In this document: piece after piece, positions 24,884 through 33,659 of the stretch
How positions within the stretch are numbered: position 1 is the stretch's first letter
How the letters are laid out: every line of letters starts with the position of its first letter
Assembly (NCBI RefSeq): GCF_043555885.1
Contig: NZ_JBIGHX010000005.1
Coordinates: forward strand, 186,001 to 250,000
Source of the DNA: Pelomonas lactea
Lineage (GTDB): Bacteria > Pseudomonadota > Gammaproteobacteria > Burkholderiales > Burkholderiaceae_C
Direction: 5' to 3'
Length of the DNA: 64,000 nt
The notes under the pieces: model-generated
Seen by the model: the letters and a program-made list of their open reading frames with translations, nothing else
Database searches by the model: none
Told to the model about the DNA's origin: nothing
Made by a program: the position numbers and the translations under genes

Positions 24884-25204
24884 TCAATCCTCGTTTTTGA
24901 AGACGAGCTTGACTTCGTGGGTGGTCTTCTCGCCCGGCTCGAACTTCCACTCCATCAGCGCCGCCTTCACGGCGCGGTCGAACACGCGCTTGGGTTCGGC
25001 TTCGACGATTTCCACGTCGCTGACCTTGCCGTCGGCTTCGATGATGAGCTTGGCCTTGACCGAGCCGGCGGAGATGCCCTTCTTGGCCGCTTCCGACGGG
25101 AACTCCGGCGGCACCTTCTTGACGACTTTGGGCGCAGCGTGAGCCGCCGCCACGGCGAACATCAGGCTGGCGGCCAACACGGAGACGGAACGCAGGATTG
25201 ACAT
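24884..25204 (-). CDS. Secreted TonB C-terminal-domain-like protein
   Basis: A 106-residue protein with a Sec signal peptide (cut after AHA near residue 23). The rest is a TonB C-terminal fold: PPEFPSEAAKKGISAGSVKAKLIIEADGKV, then FDRAVKAALMEWKFEPG. There is no membrane anchor or proline-rich spacer, so it cannot work as an ordinary energy transducer and may be a periplasmic binding module. It lies 29 bp after a chemoreceptor gene on the same strand, suggesting co-transcription. Confidence 0.82.
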   Translation of the reverse strand: MSILRSVSVLAASLMFAVAAAHAAPKVVKKVPPEFPSEAAKKGISAGSVKAKLIIEADGKVSDVEIVEAEPKRVFDRAVKAALMEWKFEPGEKTTHEVKLVFKNED

Positions 25205-25233
25205 GGCGGACCTCGGTGAGTGATTGACGGGGC

Positions 25234-26781
25234 TCAGGCGGCGCGGAAGAAGCCCACGGCCTCGATGAGGCGGGTGGAGCTGTCGCGCAGCGCGTCGGCC
25301 GAGCGGCTGAGTTCGCCGACCAGGCTGGTGTTCTGCTGCGTCGCCTTGTCCAGCTCGTTCATCGCGCCGTTGACGACGCCGACGCCCGTGGCCTGCTCCT
25401 GGGCCGAGTGAGAGATCTCCTCGATCAGCTGGCCCATGTTGTTGACCTCGTCGACGACGCTGCGGATGGTGACGCCGGCGTTGTTGACCAGCGTCGTGCC
25501 GTTCTCAACCTTGACGGTCGACTCCTGGATCAGCACCTTGATTTCCTTGGCGGCGCCAGCCGAGCGCTGGGCCAGCGCGCGCACTTCAGCGGCGACGACC
25601 GCGAAGCCGCGACCGTGTTCGCCGGCGCGGGCCGCTTCCACGGCGGCGTTCAGCGCCAGGATGTTGGTCTGGAAGGCGATGCCGTCGATGACGCCGATGA
25701 TGTCGCCGATCTTCTTGGAGCTGGCGCTGATCTCTTCCATGGTCTCGACGACCTTGGAGACGACCGAGCCGCCGTTGCTGGCTGCCTGGCGGGCCGTCAC
25801 GGCGATGCCGGCGGCGCGGCGGGTCAGGTCGCTGGCGCCCTTGAGCGTGGAGGCGATCTCTTCCACCGACGCGGCGGTGTTCTGCAGGCTGGCGGCGGAG
25901 CGCGTGGTGCGCTCGGCCAGGTTGGAGTTGCTGTCGGCGATGGAGCCGGAGTTGGAGGCCACTTCGCTGGCGGCGGCCGACACGTCGCGCACGACGCCCG
26001 ACAGCGCCTGCTGCATGTTCTGCATGGCCTGCAGCATCTGGCTCAGCTCGTCGCGGCCTTCGACCTGGATGTTCTGCGTCAGGTCACCGGCGGCGATGGC
26101 CTCAGCAGCCAGCTGGGCCTTGCGGGCCGGGCCGACGATGGAGCGCGCGATGACGATGGCGCCGCCGATGCCGACGACGACGGCGAACACCACCAGGCCG
26201 ATGGTCAGCATGACCGACCAGCGGGCCAGGTCCACGCCGCTGGTGGCAAGCTGCTTGCCGTTCTCGAACTGCATGTCCACGAGCTTCTTGATGCCGTCCT
26301 GCAGCGCGGCCTGGGCGGGGCGCAGGTCGGTGATCAGGCTTTCGCGTGCTTCGTCGGGGCTGCCGTCCGTCTGGATCTTCTGGAACTTCTCCAGCGCGGC
26401 CAGGAACTTGACCTTCTGGGCCCGCACGTCGGACACGACGGACTTCTCGGCGTCGTCGGTCACGATCTCTTCCAGGCTCTTGAGCTGCTTCTCGGACTCG
26501 TCCACCGCACCGGCGATGGCCGCCTTCTGCTTCTTGATGGCGCCGGCCGTGTCCAGCAGCAGCAGGTCGCGCACGGCACGGGCAATGATGTTGACCTGGC
26601 TCTCCAGGCCGTTGGCCGACCCGATCTTCACGAGGCTGGAATTCGCGGTGCGGTCCAGGTCGTTGGCCAGGCGTTTCGCATTGGATGCGCCATAGGTGCC
26701 GATGCCCACCAGCAGCAGGATCAGCAGACCAAAGCTCACGAAGAGGCGCTGGTCGATGCGCAGTTGCGTCAGAAAGTTCAT
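25234..26781 (-). CDS. Methyl-accepting chemotaxis protein
   Basis: A 515-residue class III receptor. TM1 lies near 12-30, and a four-helix-bundle periplasmic sensor near 32-190. TM2 lies near 191-214, HAMP to about 268, and the signalling hairpin to the end. The hairpin tip GIAFQTNILALNAAVEAARAGEHGRGFAVVAAEVR is perfectly conserved and binds CheA/CheW. There is no C-terminal NWETF-type pentapeptide for CheR. AAGGA precedes the ATG at 26781. The ligand is unknown. The TonB-like gene follows in the probable operon, and cheZ lies 6 kb away. Confidence 0.95.
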   Translation of the reverse strand: MNFLTQLRIDQRLFVSFGLLILLLVGIGTYGASNAKRLANDLDRTANSSLVKIGSANGLESQVNIIARAVRDLLLLDTAGAIKKQKAAIAGAVDESEKQLKSLEEIVTDDAEKSVVSDVRAQKVKFLAALEKFQKIQTDGSPDEARESLITDLRPAQAALQDGIKKLVDMQFENGKQLATSGVDLARWSVMLTIGLVVFAVVVGIGGAIVIARSIVGPARKAQLAAEAIAAGDLTQNIQVEGRDELSQMLQAMQNMQQALSGVVRDVSAAASEVASNSGSIADSNSNLAERTTRSAASLQNTAASVEEIASTLKGASDLTRRAAGIAVTARQAASNGGSVVSKVVETMEEISASSKKIGDIIGVIDGIAFQTNILALNAAVEAARAGEHGRGFAVVAAEVRALAQRSAGAAKEIKVLIQESTVKVENGTTLVNNAGVTIRSVVDEVNNMGQLIEEISHSAQEQATGVGVVNGAMNELDKATQQNTSLVGELSRSADALRDSSTRLIEAVGFFRAA

Positions 26782-26988
26782 TCGTTCCGTTCCTTCGAGA
26801 TCTTCGGTATGGCGGCCGGCGGCGCGCGTGTATGCCGCAGCGGACTGTAGACCCGCGCGTCCGTTTTGGACTGCCCCAACGACGGGCCGGCGCGCAGTGT
26901 GTCGCGACCTGTGACGATTTGCCTCGTGGCTGTGGACGGCGGCCGTGAAGTCGTTCACGACGGCTCCCCCGCCCGGTGGACGGTCGGC

Positions 26989-28260
26989 TCAGTGCGCGGC
27001 GGCGGCGGCCTTCAAACGCAGCACTTCGACGGCATCGACCTCGCCGGCGTGGTGGCCGAATGACTGCCGCAGATGGCTGGACAGCGCGGCCAGCTCCTCG
27101 GCGCCCAACTGGCCCGCGAACGGCGGCATGCCATAGGGCCGCGGGTGGCCCGGCGTGGCCGGCCCGAAGCCACCGCGCTCGATGAGCCGCACGAGGTTGG
27201 CCGCGCTGGCTTGCGTGACCAGCCGGCTGCCCGTCAGCGCGGGGTAGGCCAGGCGGCCGGCCTCGTCGCGCCCGCCCTCGCCGCGCTCGCCGTGGCAGCT
27301 GGCGCAGTGGTCGGCATACAGCCGCGCGCCCAGCTGGCGGCGGCGCGGGTCGGGCTCGGCCGCTGCGGGCCGCGGCACGGGCTGCTCCGGCAGCGAGCGC
27401 AGGTAGACGGCCATGGCGGCCAGATCGGCGTCGTCCAGCGCGGCGGTGCTGCCCAGCACGACCTCGGCCATGGGCCCCTGGGCCGTGTGGCCGTCGGCAT
27501 GGCCGTCACGCAGCAGGCGCTGCACGGCCTCGGGCGTCCAGCGCTGCACGCCGGCCTCGGCCGGGTCCAGCAGCGACGGCGCCAGCCAGCCCAGCCCGGG
27601 CAGCAGCCCGCCCCGGAAGTCGGCGGCGCCGCGGTCACCGCCCAGCGCATCACGCCCGGCGTGGCAGGCGCTGCAGTGAGCCAGGCCCTGGCTCAGGTAG
27701 GCGCCACGGTTCCAGGCGCCGTCGCGCACCGGGTCGGGCTGGTAGGTGCCGGGTCTGAAGTACAGCGCCCGCCAGGCGGCGATGGCCAGCTGGCTGCCGT
27801 ACAGGCCGCGCAGCTCGTGCTCGCGGCGCGGGGCGCTCACGGCGGGCTGGGCCTGCAGCCAGGCGTGCAGCGCGTCCGCGTCTGCGCGGGTGACAAGGGT
27901 GGTGTTGGTGACCGGGTGCGCCGGTACCAGCAGCCGGCCGTCGCGGCTCTGGCCCAGGTGGACGGCGCGCCAGAAGTCGTCGGCGCTCCAGCCGGCCAGG
28001 CCGGTGGCGTCGGGCGTCAGGTTGGACGAGAACACGGTGCCGAATGGCGTCGGGATGGCTCGGCCGCCGGCCAGCCGCTCGCCGCCGCGGGCCGTGTGGC
28101 AGCCGGCGCAGTTGCCGACGGCGGCGAGGTAGGCGCCGCGTTTCAGGTCCACCGGCGCGGTGCTGCGGGGCGTGGCGTCGGGCAGGTGGCGTTGCCAGCC
28201 CAGCAGCGCAAAGGGCGCCGCCACAACCAGCAGCGCGGCGGCGATCAGGGCGCGCTTCAC
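26989..28260 (-). CDS. Membrane-anchored tri-heme cytochrome c
   Basis: A 423-residue protein with an N-terminal anchor (about 4-21) and three c-type heme sites: CAGCH near 51, CSACH near 198 and CASCH near 325. The segment spacing and motifs such as GGRAIPTPFGTVFSSNLTPD match the cytochrome subunits of membrane alcohol, gluconate or sorbitol dehydrogenases, which pass electrons from a periplasmic dehydrogenase to ubiquinone. No such dehydrogenase is adjacent. Its start overlaps the stop of the di-heme cytochrome gene by 4 bases, so the two form one electron-transfer unit. Confidence 0.9.
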   Translation of the reverse strand: MKRALIAAALLVVAAPFALLGWQRHLPDATPRSTAPVDLKRGAYLAAVGNCAGCHTARGGERLAGGRAIPTPFGTVFSSNLTPDATGLAGWSADDFWRAVHLGQSRDGRLLVPAHPVTNTTLVTRADADALHAWLQAQPAVSAPRREHELRGLYGSQLAIAAWRALYFRPGTYQPDPVRDGAWNRGAYLSQGLAHCSACHAGRDALGGDRGAADFRGGLLPGLGWLAPSLLDPAEAGVQRWTPEAVQRLLRDGHADGHTAQGPMAEVVLGSTAALDDADLAAMAVYLRSLPEQPVPRPAAAEPDPRRRQLGARLYADHCASCHGERGEGGRDEAGRLAYPALTGSRLVTQASAANLVRLIERGGFGPATPGHPRPYGMPPFAGQLGAEELAALSSHLRQSFGHHAGEVDAVEVLRLKAAAAAH

Positions 28261-28955
28261 GGCGGCACGCCGCCGCAGCGGACGGGGGGCGGCGCGGCCA
28301 GCGCCGCGGCCGGGTGCGGGTCGGCCGGCAGCGGCTGGCCGGCCAGGAACTGCGTCATCGCGTTGATCTCGGCATCGGTCAGTGCCTTGGCGATGTGCGC
28401 CATGCAGTCGGGCGCCTGCGCGCGCCGCTGGCCGCTGCGCCAGGCGCCCAGCTGGCCGTTCAGGTAGTCGCGCGACAGCCCCAGCAGCCCCGGCACGGCC
28501 GGCTGCGTGCCGGTCAGCCGCTCGCCGTGGCAGGCCACGCAGGCGGGCAGCCTGCGGGCGGCGTCGCCGTGGCGGATCAGCTGCTCGGCGCGGGCCAGCT
28601 CGGGTGCTGCCAGCGTGGGCTTCTGCGGCGGTGGGTAGGGCAGGTCCAGCGCGGCGAAGTGGCCGGCCAGCTCCTTCAGGTAGACATCGGACAACGGCGC
28701 GATGAGCTCGCTCATCAGCCCGTAGTCGCGCCGGCCGTCGCGGAAGTTCAGCAACTGGTTGTACAGATAGCCCGCCGGCTTGCCCGCCAGCCGCGGGTAG
28801 TAGCCGTCGGGCGCGGCGCGGCCTTCCTTGCCGTGGCAGCCGGTGCAGGCCAGCGCTCGCTGCGCGAGCGTGTCCGGCACCGGCGCGGCGGGGCTGGGCG
28901 CGCCGCCCAGCAGCGCCAGGCCGGCAGCCAGGGCGGTGAGCGGGCGTCGCACCAT
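28257..28955 (-). CDS. Periplasmic di-heme cytochrome c
   Basis: A 232-residue protein with a signal peptide (cut near residue 24, after PAA) and two heme sites, CTGCH near 37 and CVACH near 139. It is a tandem of two cytochrome c domains of the c4 type: GYYPRLAGKPAGYLYNQLLNFRDGRR and PGLLGLSRDYLNGQLGAWRSGQR. Such proteins carry electrons to terminal oxidases. It overlaps the tri-heme gene and begins 14 bp after yggS. Confidence 0.9.
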   Translation of the reverse strand: MVRRPLTALAAGLALLGGAPSPAAPVPDTLAQRALACTGCHGKEGRAAPDGYYPRLAGKPAGYLYNQLLNFRDGRRDYGLMSELIAPLSDVYLKELAGHFAALDLPYPPPQKPTLAAPELARAEQLIRHGDAARRLPACVACHGERLTGTQPAVPGLLGLSRDYLNGQLGAWRSGQRRAQAPDCMAHIAKALTDAEINAMTQFLAGQPLPADPHPAAALAAPPPVRCGGVPP

Positions 28956-28969
28956 GGGTCGCGCGCCCG

Positions 28970-29644
28970 TCAGCGCTGGCCGAAGATGGCCGAGCCGACG
29001 CGCACCATCGTCGAGCCCGCGCGGATCGCGTCCTCGAGGTCGGCGCTCATGCCCAGCGACAGTGTGTCCAGCACCAGGCCCTGGGCCTGAAGCTGCTCGA
29101 ACAGCGCCGCCATGGCCCGGTGCTGGGCCAGCGCGCCGGGGCCGGGCTCGGGCACGGCCATCAGGCCACGCAGCTGGAGCCGGGGCAGCGCGGCGACCTG
29201 GTGCGCCAGCGCGGCGACTTCGCCTGGCAGCAAGCCACTCTTGCTGGCCTCGGCGCTGATGTTGATTTGCAAGCAGATGTTCAGCGGCGGCAGGTCAGCC
29301 GGGCGCTGCTCGCTCAAGCGCTGGGCGATCTTGAGCCGGTCCACGGAATGCACCCAGTCGAACTGCTCGGCCACCGGCTTGGTCTTGTTGGACTGCAGCG
29401 GGCCGATCAGGTGCCATTCGAGCTGGCTGCGCAGGTCGATCAGCTCGCCGATCTTGGCCAGCCCTTCCTGCACGTAGTTCTCCCCGAAGGCACGGGCGCC
29501 GGCATCGAAGGCCTCGCGCACCGCGGCGGCGGGGAAGGTCTTGCTGACGACCAGCAGCCGCACCGCCTCGGGCGGTCTGCCAGCTGCGACACATGCCGCG
29601 GTGATCCGTGTTTTGGTGACTTGGAGGGAATCTGGGATCGCCAT
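28970..29644 (-). CDS. yggS: Pyridoxal phosphate homeostasis protein YggS
   Basis: A 224-residue single-domain PLP-binding protein of the alanine racemase fold, which keeps pyridoxal phosphate balanced. The PLP lysine sits in RLLVVSKTFP (about residue 35), followed by FGENYVQEG and WHLIGPLQSNK. The end SLGMSADLEDAIRAGSTMVRVGSAIFG is the phosphate-binding signature. It starts at ATG 29644, only 27 bp from the divergent pilT start. The yggS-pilT neighbourhood is conserved in many proteobacteria. Confidence 0.95.
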   Translation of the reverse strand: MAIPDSLQVTKTRITAACVAAGRPPEAVRLLVVSKTFPAAAVREAFDAGARAFGENYVQEGLAKIGELIDLRSQLEWHLIGPLQSNKTKPVAEQFDWVHSVDRLKIAQRLSEQRPADLPPLNICLQINISAEASKSGLLPGEVAALAHQVAALPRLQLRGLMAVPEPGPGALAQHRAMAALFEQLQAQGLVLDTLSLGMSADLEDAIRAGSTMVRVGSAIFGQR

Positions 29645-29671
29645 AATCGGCCGAGGACTCTTACAAGCATC

Positions 29672-30715
29672 ATGGACATCACTCAGCTGCTGGCATTCTC
29701 GGTCAAGAACAAGGCGTCCGACCTGCACCTCTCGGCCGGCCTGCCGCCGATGATCCGGGTCCACGGCGATGTGCGCCGCATCAATGTCGAGGCGCTGGAC
29801 CACCGTGCGGTCCACGACATGGTCTACGACATCATGAACGACTCCCAGCGCAAGGTGTACGAGGAGACGCTGGAGGTTGACTTCTCGTTCGAGATCCAGG
29901 GCCTGGCGCGCTTTCGCGTCAATGCGTTCAACCAGAACCGCGGCGCCGGCGCCGTTTTCCGGACGATTCCGAGCAAGATCCTGTCGCTGGAACAGCTGGC
30001 GGCGCCCAAGGTGTTCGCCGAACTGGCGCTGAAACCGCGCGGCCTGGTGCTGGTGACGGGGCCGACCGGCTCGGGCAAGAGCACGACGCTGGCCGGCATG
30101 GTCAACCACCTCAACGAGAACGAGTACGGCCACATCCTGACCATCGAGGACCCGATCGAGTTCGTGCACGAGAGCAAGAAGAGCCTCGTGAACCAGCGCG
30201 AGGTCGGTCCGCACACGCACTCGTTCGCCAACGCGCTGCGCTCGGCGCTGCGGGAGGACCCGGACTGCGTGCTGGTCGGCGAAATGCGCGACCTGGAAAC
30301 CATTCGCCTGGCGCTCACCGCAGCGGAAACGGGTCACCTGGTGTTCGGCACGCTGCACACCTCGTCGGCCGCCAAGACGGTGGACCGCATCGTCGACGTG
30401 TTCCCGGCCGCTGAAAAGGAAATGGTGCGGGCGATGGTGTCGGAGTCGCTGGTGGCCGTCATCTCGCAGAGCCTGTGCAAGCTCAAGGACGGCACCGGCC
30501 GCGTGGCGGCGCACGAGATCATGCTGGGCACCTCGGCCATCCGCAACCTGATCCGCGAGAACAAGGTGGCGCAGATGTACTCGGCAATCCAGACCGGCAA
30601 CTCGCAAGGCATGCAGACGCTGGACCAGAACCTCACCGACCTCGTGCGGCGCAACATCATCTCGCCCGCGGAAGCGCGTTCCAAGGCCAAGTTCCCCGAG
30701 AACTTCCCCGGCTAG
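29672..30715 (+). CDS. pilT: Type IV pilus retraction ATPase PilT
   Basis: PilT is the hexameric motor that depolymerises type IV pili, driving twitching motility and DNA uptake. The 347 residues show MDITQLLAFSVKNKASDLHLSAG, Walker A GPTGSGKST near 132, the Asp box HILTIEDPIEFVH, Walker B VLVGEMRDLETI, and the His box GHLVFGTLHTSSAAKTVDR. The AIRNLIRE motif of PilT proteins is present. It is followed by pilU, with a dispersed repeat between. Confidence 0.97.
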   Translation: MDITQLLAFSVKNKASDLHLSAGLPPMIRVHGDVRRINVEALDHRAVHDMVYDIMNDSQRKVYEETLEVDFSFEIQGLARFRVNAFNQNRGAGAVFRTIPSKILSLEQLAAPKVFAELALKPRGLVLVTGPTGSGKSTTLAGMVNHLNENEYGHILTIEDPIEFVHESKKSLVNQREVGPHTHSFANALRSALREDPDCVLVGEMRDLETIRLALTAAETGHLVFGTLHTSSAAKTVDRIVDVFPAAEKEMVRAMVSESLVAVISQSLCKLKDGTGRVAAHEIMLGTSAIRNLIRENKVAQMYSAIQTGNSQGMQTLDQNLTDLVRRNIISPAEARSKAKFPENFPG

Positions 30716-30729
30716 AACTGTTCACCCCC

Positions 30730-30845
30730 GGTTCGGCGGATACGCCGAACCACCCCCCGAGGGGGTGCAATCCCATGCGCGCCAGGCGCCCATCGGATTG
30801 CATCGCGGGCCGGCTTGGGAGCGGCCCGGCGCTCGGCTCGAACAC
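30730..30845 (+). repeat. Three-hairpin intergenic element, copy C
   Basis: It opens with CCCCCCGAGGGGG, then a variable stem of GCAATCC against GGATTGC, then GGGCCGGCTTGGGAGCGGCCC. It lies between pilT and pilU in the direction of transcription. It could reduce pilU expression relative to pilT or stabilise the pilT message. Confidence 0.75.
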
Positions 30846-30871
30846 GGGTACTACTTCGTATCGGATAGATC

Positions 30872-32008
30872 ATGGAACGCGATCAGGCCTCGAAATTCAT
30901 CAACGACCTGCTGCGGCTGATGCTGTCGCGCAAGGGTTCCGACCTGTTCCTGACGGCGGAGTTCCCGCCCGCCATCAAGGTGGACGGCAAGATGACCAAG
31001 GTCTCGCCGCAGCCGCTGACTGGCCAGCACACGCTGCAGCTGGCGCGCGCCATCATGAACGACAAGCAGGCCGCGGAGTTCGAGCGCACCAAGGAGTGCA
31101 ACTTCGCGATCTCGCCGCATGGCATCGGGCGCTTCCGCGTCAACGCCTTCATCCAGCAGGGCCAGGTGGGCCTGGTGCTGCGGACCATCCCGTCCACGCT
31201 GCCCACCATCGAGTCGCTGGACCTGCCCGTGGTGCTGCGCGAGGTGGTGCAGCAAAAGCGCGGCCTGGTCATCGTCGTCGGCGCGACCGGCTCGGGCAAG
31301 AGCACGTCGCTGGCCGCGATGATCGACGAGCGCAACGAGACGACCTATGGCCACATCGTGACCATCGAGGACCCGATCGAGTTCGTGCACCCTCACAAGA
31401 ACTGCATCGTCACGCAGCGCGAGCTGGGCATCGACACCGACAGCTGGGAAGCCGCGCTGAAGAACTCGCTGCGCCAGGCGCCCGACGTCATCCTGATGGG
31501 CGAGCTGCGTGACCGCGAGACGATGGACCACGCCATCGCCTTCGCCGAGACCGGTCACCTGTGCATGGCCACGCTGCACGCCAACAGCGCCAACCAGGCG
31601 CTGGACCGCATCATCAACTTCTTCCCCGAAGACCGCCGCCAGCAGCTGCTGATGGACATCTCGCTGAACCTGCGCGCGCTCATCAGCCAGCGGCTGCTGC
31701 CTCGCCGCGAGGGCAAGGGCCGCGTCGCGGCCGTCGAGATCCTGCTGAACACGCCGCTGATCTCCGACCTCATCTTCAAGGGCGAGATCAGCGAGATCAA
31801 GGAGCTGATGAAGCGCTCGCGCGAGCAGGGCATGCAGACCTTCGACCAGGCGCTGTTCGACCTCTACGAGGCCGGCAAGGTCACCTACGAAGACGCGCTG
31901 CGCAACGCCGACTCCGTGAACGACCTGCGGCTGCAGATCAAGCTCAACAGCGAGCGTGCCCGCAGCGGCGACCTGTCGACCGGCACCGAACACCTGACGA
32001 TTCTCTGA
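30872..32008 (+). CDS. pilU: PilT-dependent accessory retraction ATPase PilU
   Basis: A 378-residue PilT paralogue that works with PilT to pull pili under load. It has Walker A GATGSGKST near 138, TIEDPIEFVHPHKNCIVTQRE and Walker B VILMGELRDRETM. The His box GHLCMATLHANSANQALDR and a longer C-terminal tail separate PilU from PilT. It starts 156 bp after pilT, behind an intergenic repeat. The oxidoreductase gene starts 2 bp after its stop. Confidence 0.95.
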   Translation: MERDQASKFINDLLRLMLSRKGSDLFLTAEFPPAIKVDGKMTKVSPQPLTGQHTLQLARAIMNDKQAAEFERTKECNFAISPHGIGRFRVNAFIQQGQVGLVLRTIPSTLPTIESLDLPVVLREVVQQKRGLVIVVGATGSGKSTSLAAMIDERNETTYGHIVTIEDPIEFVHPHKNCIVTQRELGIDTDSWEAALKNSLRQAPDVILMGELRDRETMDHAIAFAETGHLCMATLHANSANQALDRIINFFPEDRRQQLLMDISLNLRALISQRLLPRREGKGRVAAVEILLNTPLISDLIFKGEISEIKELMKRSREQGMQTFDQALFDLYEAGKVTYEDALRNADSVNDLRLQIKLNSERARSGDLSTGTEHLTIL

Positions 32009-32010
32009 GC

Positions 32011-32901
32011 ATGACCACTCGCGCCTACAACCCCGTTACCTCCCGCCGCGTCGCCTTCCTGGGCCTGGGCGTCATGGGCCATCCGATGGCCGGCCACCTG
32101 GCGCGTGCCGGCCACCAGGTCACCGTCTACAACCGCACGACGGCCAAGGCCGAGGCCTGGGTCGCGGAATACGGCGGCGCGTTCGCGGCCACGCCGGCGG
32201 CGGCCGTGAAGGGCGCGGAACTCGTGTTCTGCTGCGTCGGCAACGACGACGACCTGCGCTCGGTGGTGCTGGGCGAGCAAGGCGCCTTTGCCGGCATGGC
32301 GGCGGGCGCCGTGTTCGTGGACCACACGACGGCCTCGGCCGCCGTGGCCCGCGAGCTGCATGCCGAGGGCGCACAGCGCGGCATCCCGTTCGTCGACGCG
32401 CCGGTGTCTGGCGGACAGGCGGGGGCCGTCAACGGCGCGCTGACGGTGATGTGCGGCGGCGACGCCGCACCGTTCGACGCGATGAAGCCGCTGGTGCTGG
32501 CCTTTGCCAAGGCCGTCACGCTGCTGGGCGGGCCGGGTTCGGGCCAGCTGGCCAAGATGGTCAACCAGATCTGCATCGCCGGCGTCGTGCAGGGGCTGTC
32601 CGAGGCCGTGCGCTTCGGCCAGAACGCGGGCCTGGACATGCACCAGGTGCTGGACGTCATCGGCAAGGGCGCAGCCCAGAGTTGGCAGATGGACAACCGC
32701 GGCAAGACCATGGTCGACGACAAGTTCGACTTCGGCTTCGCGGTCGACTGGATGCGCAAGGACCTGGGGCTGGTGCTTGACGAGGCGCGCCGCAACGGCT
32801 CGCGCCTGCCGCTGACGGCGCTGGTGGACCAGTTCTACGCCGACGTGCAGGCGCTGGGCGGGAACCGCTGGGACACGTCGTCGCTGATCAAGCGACTGTG
32901 A
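32011..32901 (+). CDS. 3-Hydroxyisobutyrate dehydrogenase-family NAD(P) oxidoreductase
   Basis: A 296-residue beta-hydroxyacid dehydrogenase. The N-terminal dinucleotide motif is FLGLGVMGHPMAGHLARAGH. The substrate motif DAPVSGGQAGAVNG and catalytic Lys in GSGQLAKMVNQI (near residue 186) are intact, followed by KDLGLVLDEAR. Related enzymes oxidise 3-hydroxyisobutyrate or reduce tartronate semialdehyde; the exact substrate cannot be read. It sits 2 bp after pilU, probably co-transcribed, as in several Burkholderiales. Confidence 0.9.
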   Translation: MTTRAYNPVTSRRVAFLGLGVMGHPMAGHLARAGHQVTVYNRTTAKAEAWVAEYGGAFAATPAAAVKGAELVFCCVGNDDDLRSVVLGEQGAFAGMAAGAVFVDHTTASAAVARELHAEGAQRGIPFVDAPVSGGQAGAVNGALTVMCGGDAAPFDAMKPLVLAFAKAVTLLGGPGSGQLAKMVNQICIAGVVQGLSEAVRFGQNAGLDMHQVLDVIGKGAAQSWQMDNRGKTMVDDKFDFGFAVDWMRKDLGLVLDEARRNGSRLPLTALVDQFYADVQALGGNRWDTSSLIKRL

Positions 32902-32907
32902 ATCGTT

Positions 32908-33027
32908 GACCCCTCGCCCAGCGCTGATGCGCTGGTCGGTCCCCCGAGGGGACGCCGATGCTCGCGGGCGTGGCCCCCGAGCACATCGGCTCAGTCGCGC
33001 CTTGGGGCGGCCCGGCGGCGCGCCTGA
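32908..33027 (+). repeat. Three-hairpin intergenic element, copy D
   Basis: CCCCTCGCCCAGC, then the CCCCCGAGGGG hairpin. The variable stem here is CCGATGCTCG against CGAGCACATCGG. The GGGGCGGCCCGGCG block closes it, with CGCGCC in place of the usual GGGCCGG. It occupies the whole gap between two convergent genes. Confidence 0.75.
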
Positions 33028-33028
33028 A

Positions 33029-33640
33029 TCACTGTTTTTTGGGTAGCGTCCGGGCGAGCTCGTCCTCAGTGATGATCTCGAACGCGCGCACGACCTTCTT
33101 CACGCCGCTGACCTGGCGCGCGATCTCGGTGGCGCGGTTGGCTTCGCGCTCGGTCACGCGGCCCATCAGGAACACCTCGCCGCGCTCGGTGACCACGTAG
33201 AACGCGTTGCTCTGCAGGTCGCGCGCGTCGATGAGCTGGGCCTTGACCTTGCCCTTGAGCACGACGTCCGCAGAGCGCGTGCTCAGCGAGCTGTGCATCG
33301 TGACGGCCACTTCGTTGAGCACCTTACTGACGTTCTCGACGCCGGCCACGAGGCGCTCCACCTCGGCCTGGTCGGCCTCGTTGCGGGCCTCGCCGGTGAT
33401 CAGCGCGACGCGGTTGTAGCTGTTGACGTTGATGTGGACCTTGTCGCCCAGTTGCTCGCGGATGCGCGCGCCGGCCTTGACCTCGATGGTCTCGTCCTCC
33501 AGCTGCGTGCCGGACGTGCGGCGGTCGGTGGCGACCGTGACGCCGCCCATCATGGCGCCGCCGATCAGCAGCGGTGCGCAGCCGGTGGCGAGCGTGCTGG
33601 CGAGCACGGCGGCGGTCAGGGTCAGGGTGAACTTCTTCAT
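33029..33640 (-). CDS. dolP: BON-domain outer-membrane lipoprotein (DolP/YraP-like)
   Basis: A 203-residue lipoprotein (signal ending LATGC, lipid Cys near 21). It has two BON domains, about 60-125 and 135-195, ending with VAVTMHSSLSTRSADVVLKGKVKAQL and EVFLMGRVTEREANRATEIARQVSGVKKVVR. DolP supports outer-membrane integrity and BAM function. It lies 19 bp after diaA, as in the conserved rsmI-yraN-diaA-dolP locus. Confidence 0.92.
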   Translation of the reverse strand: MKKFTLTLTAAVLASTLATGCAPLLIGGAMMGGVTVATDRRTSGTQLEDETIEVKAGARIREQLGDKVHINVNSYNRVALITGEARNEADQAEVERLVAGVENVSKVLNEVAVTMHSSLSTRSADVVLKGKVKAQLIDARDLQSNAFYVVTERGEVFLMGRVTEREANRATEIARQVSGVKKVVRAFEIITEDELARTLPKKQ

Positions 33641-33659
33641 CGTCGGGATTCCAATCGGG

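Noticed and set aside
27073..28467. A 464-codon open frame on the plus strand opposite the cytochrome genes
   Set aside because: No recognisable domain; it is the mirror of codon-biased cytochrome genes that carry CxxCH motifs.
30716..30871. A small gene between pilT and pilU
   Set aside because: Short open frames here fall entirely within the hairpin repeat and have no ribosome binding site.
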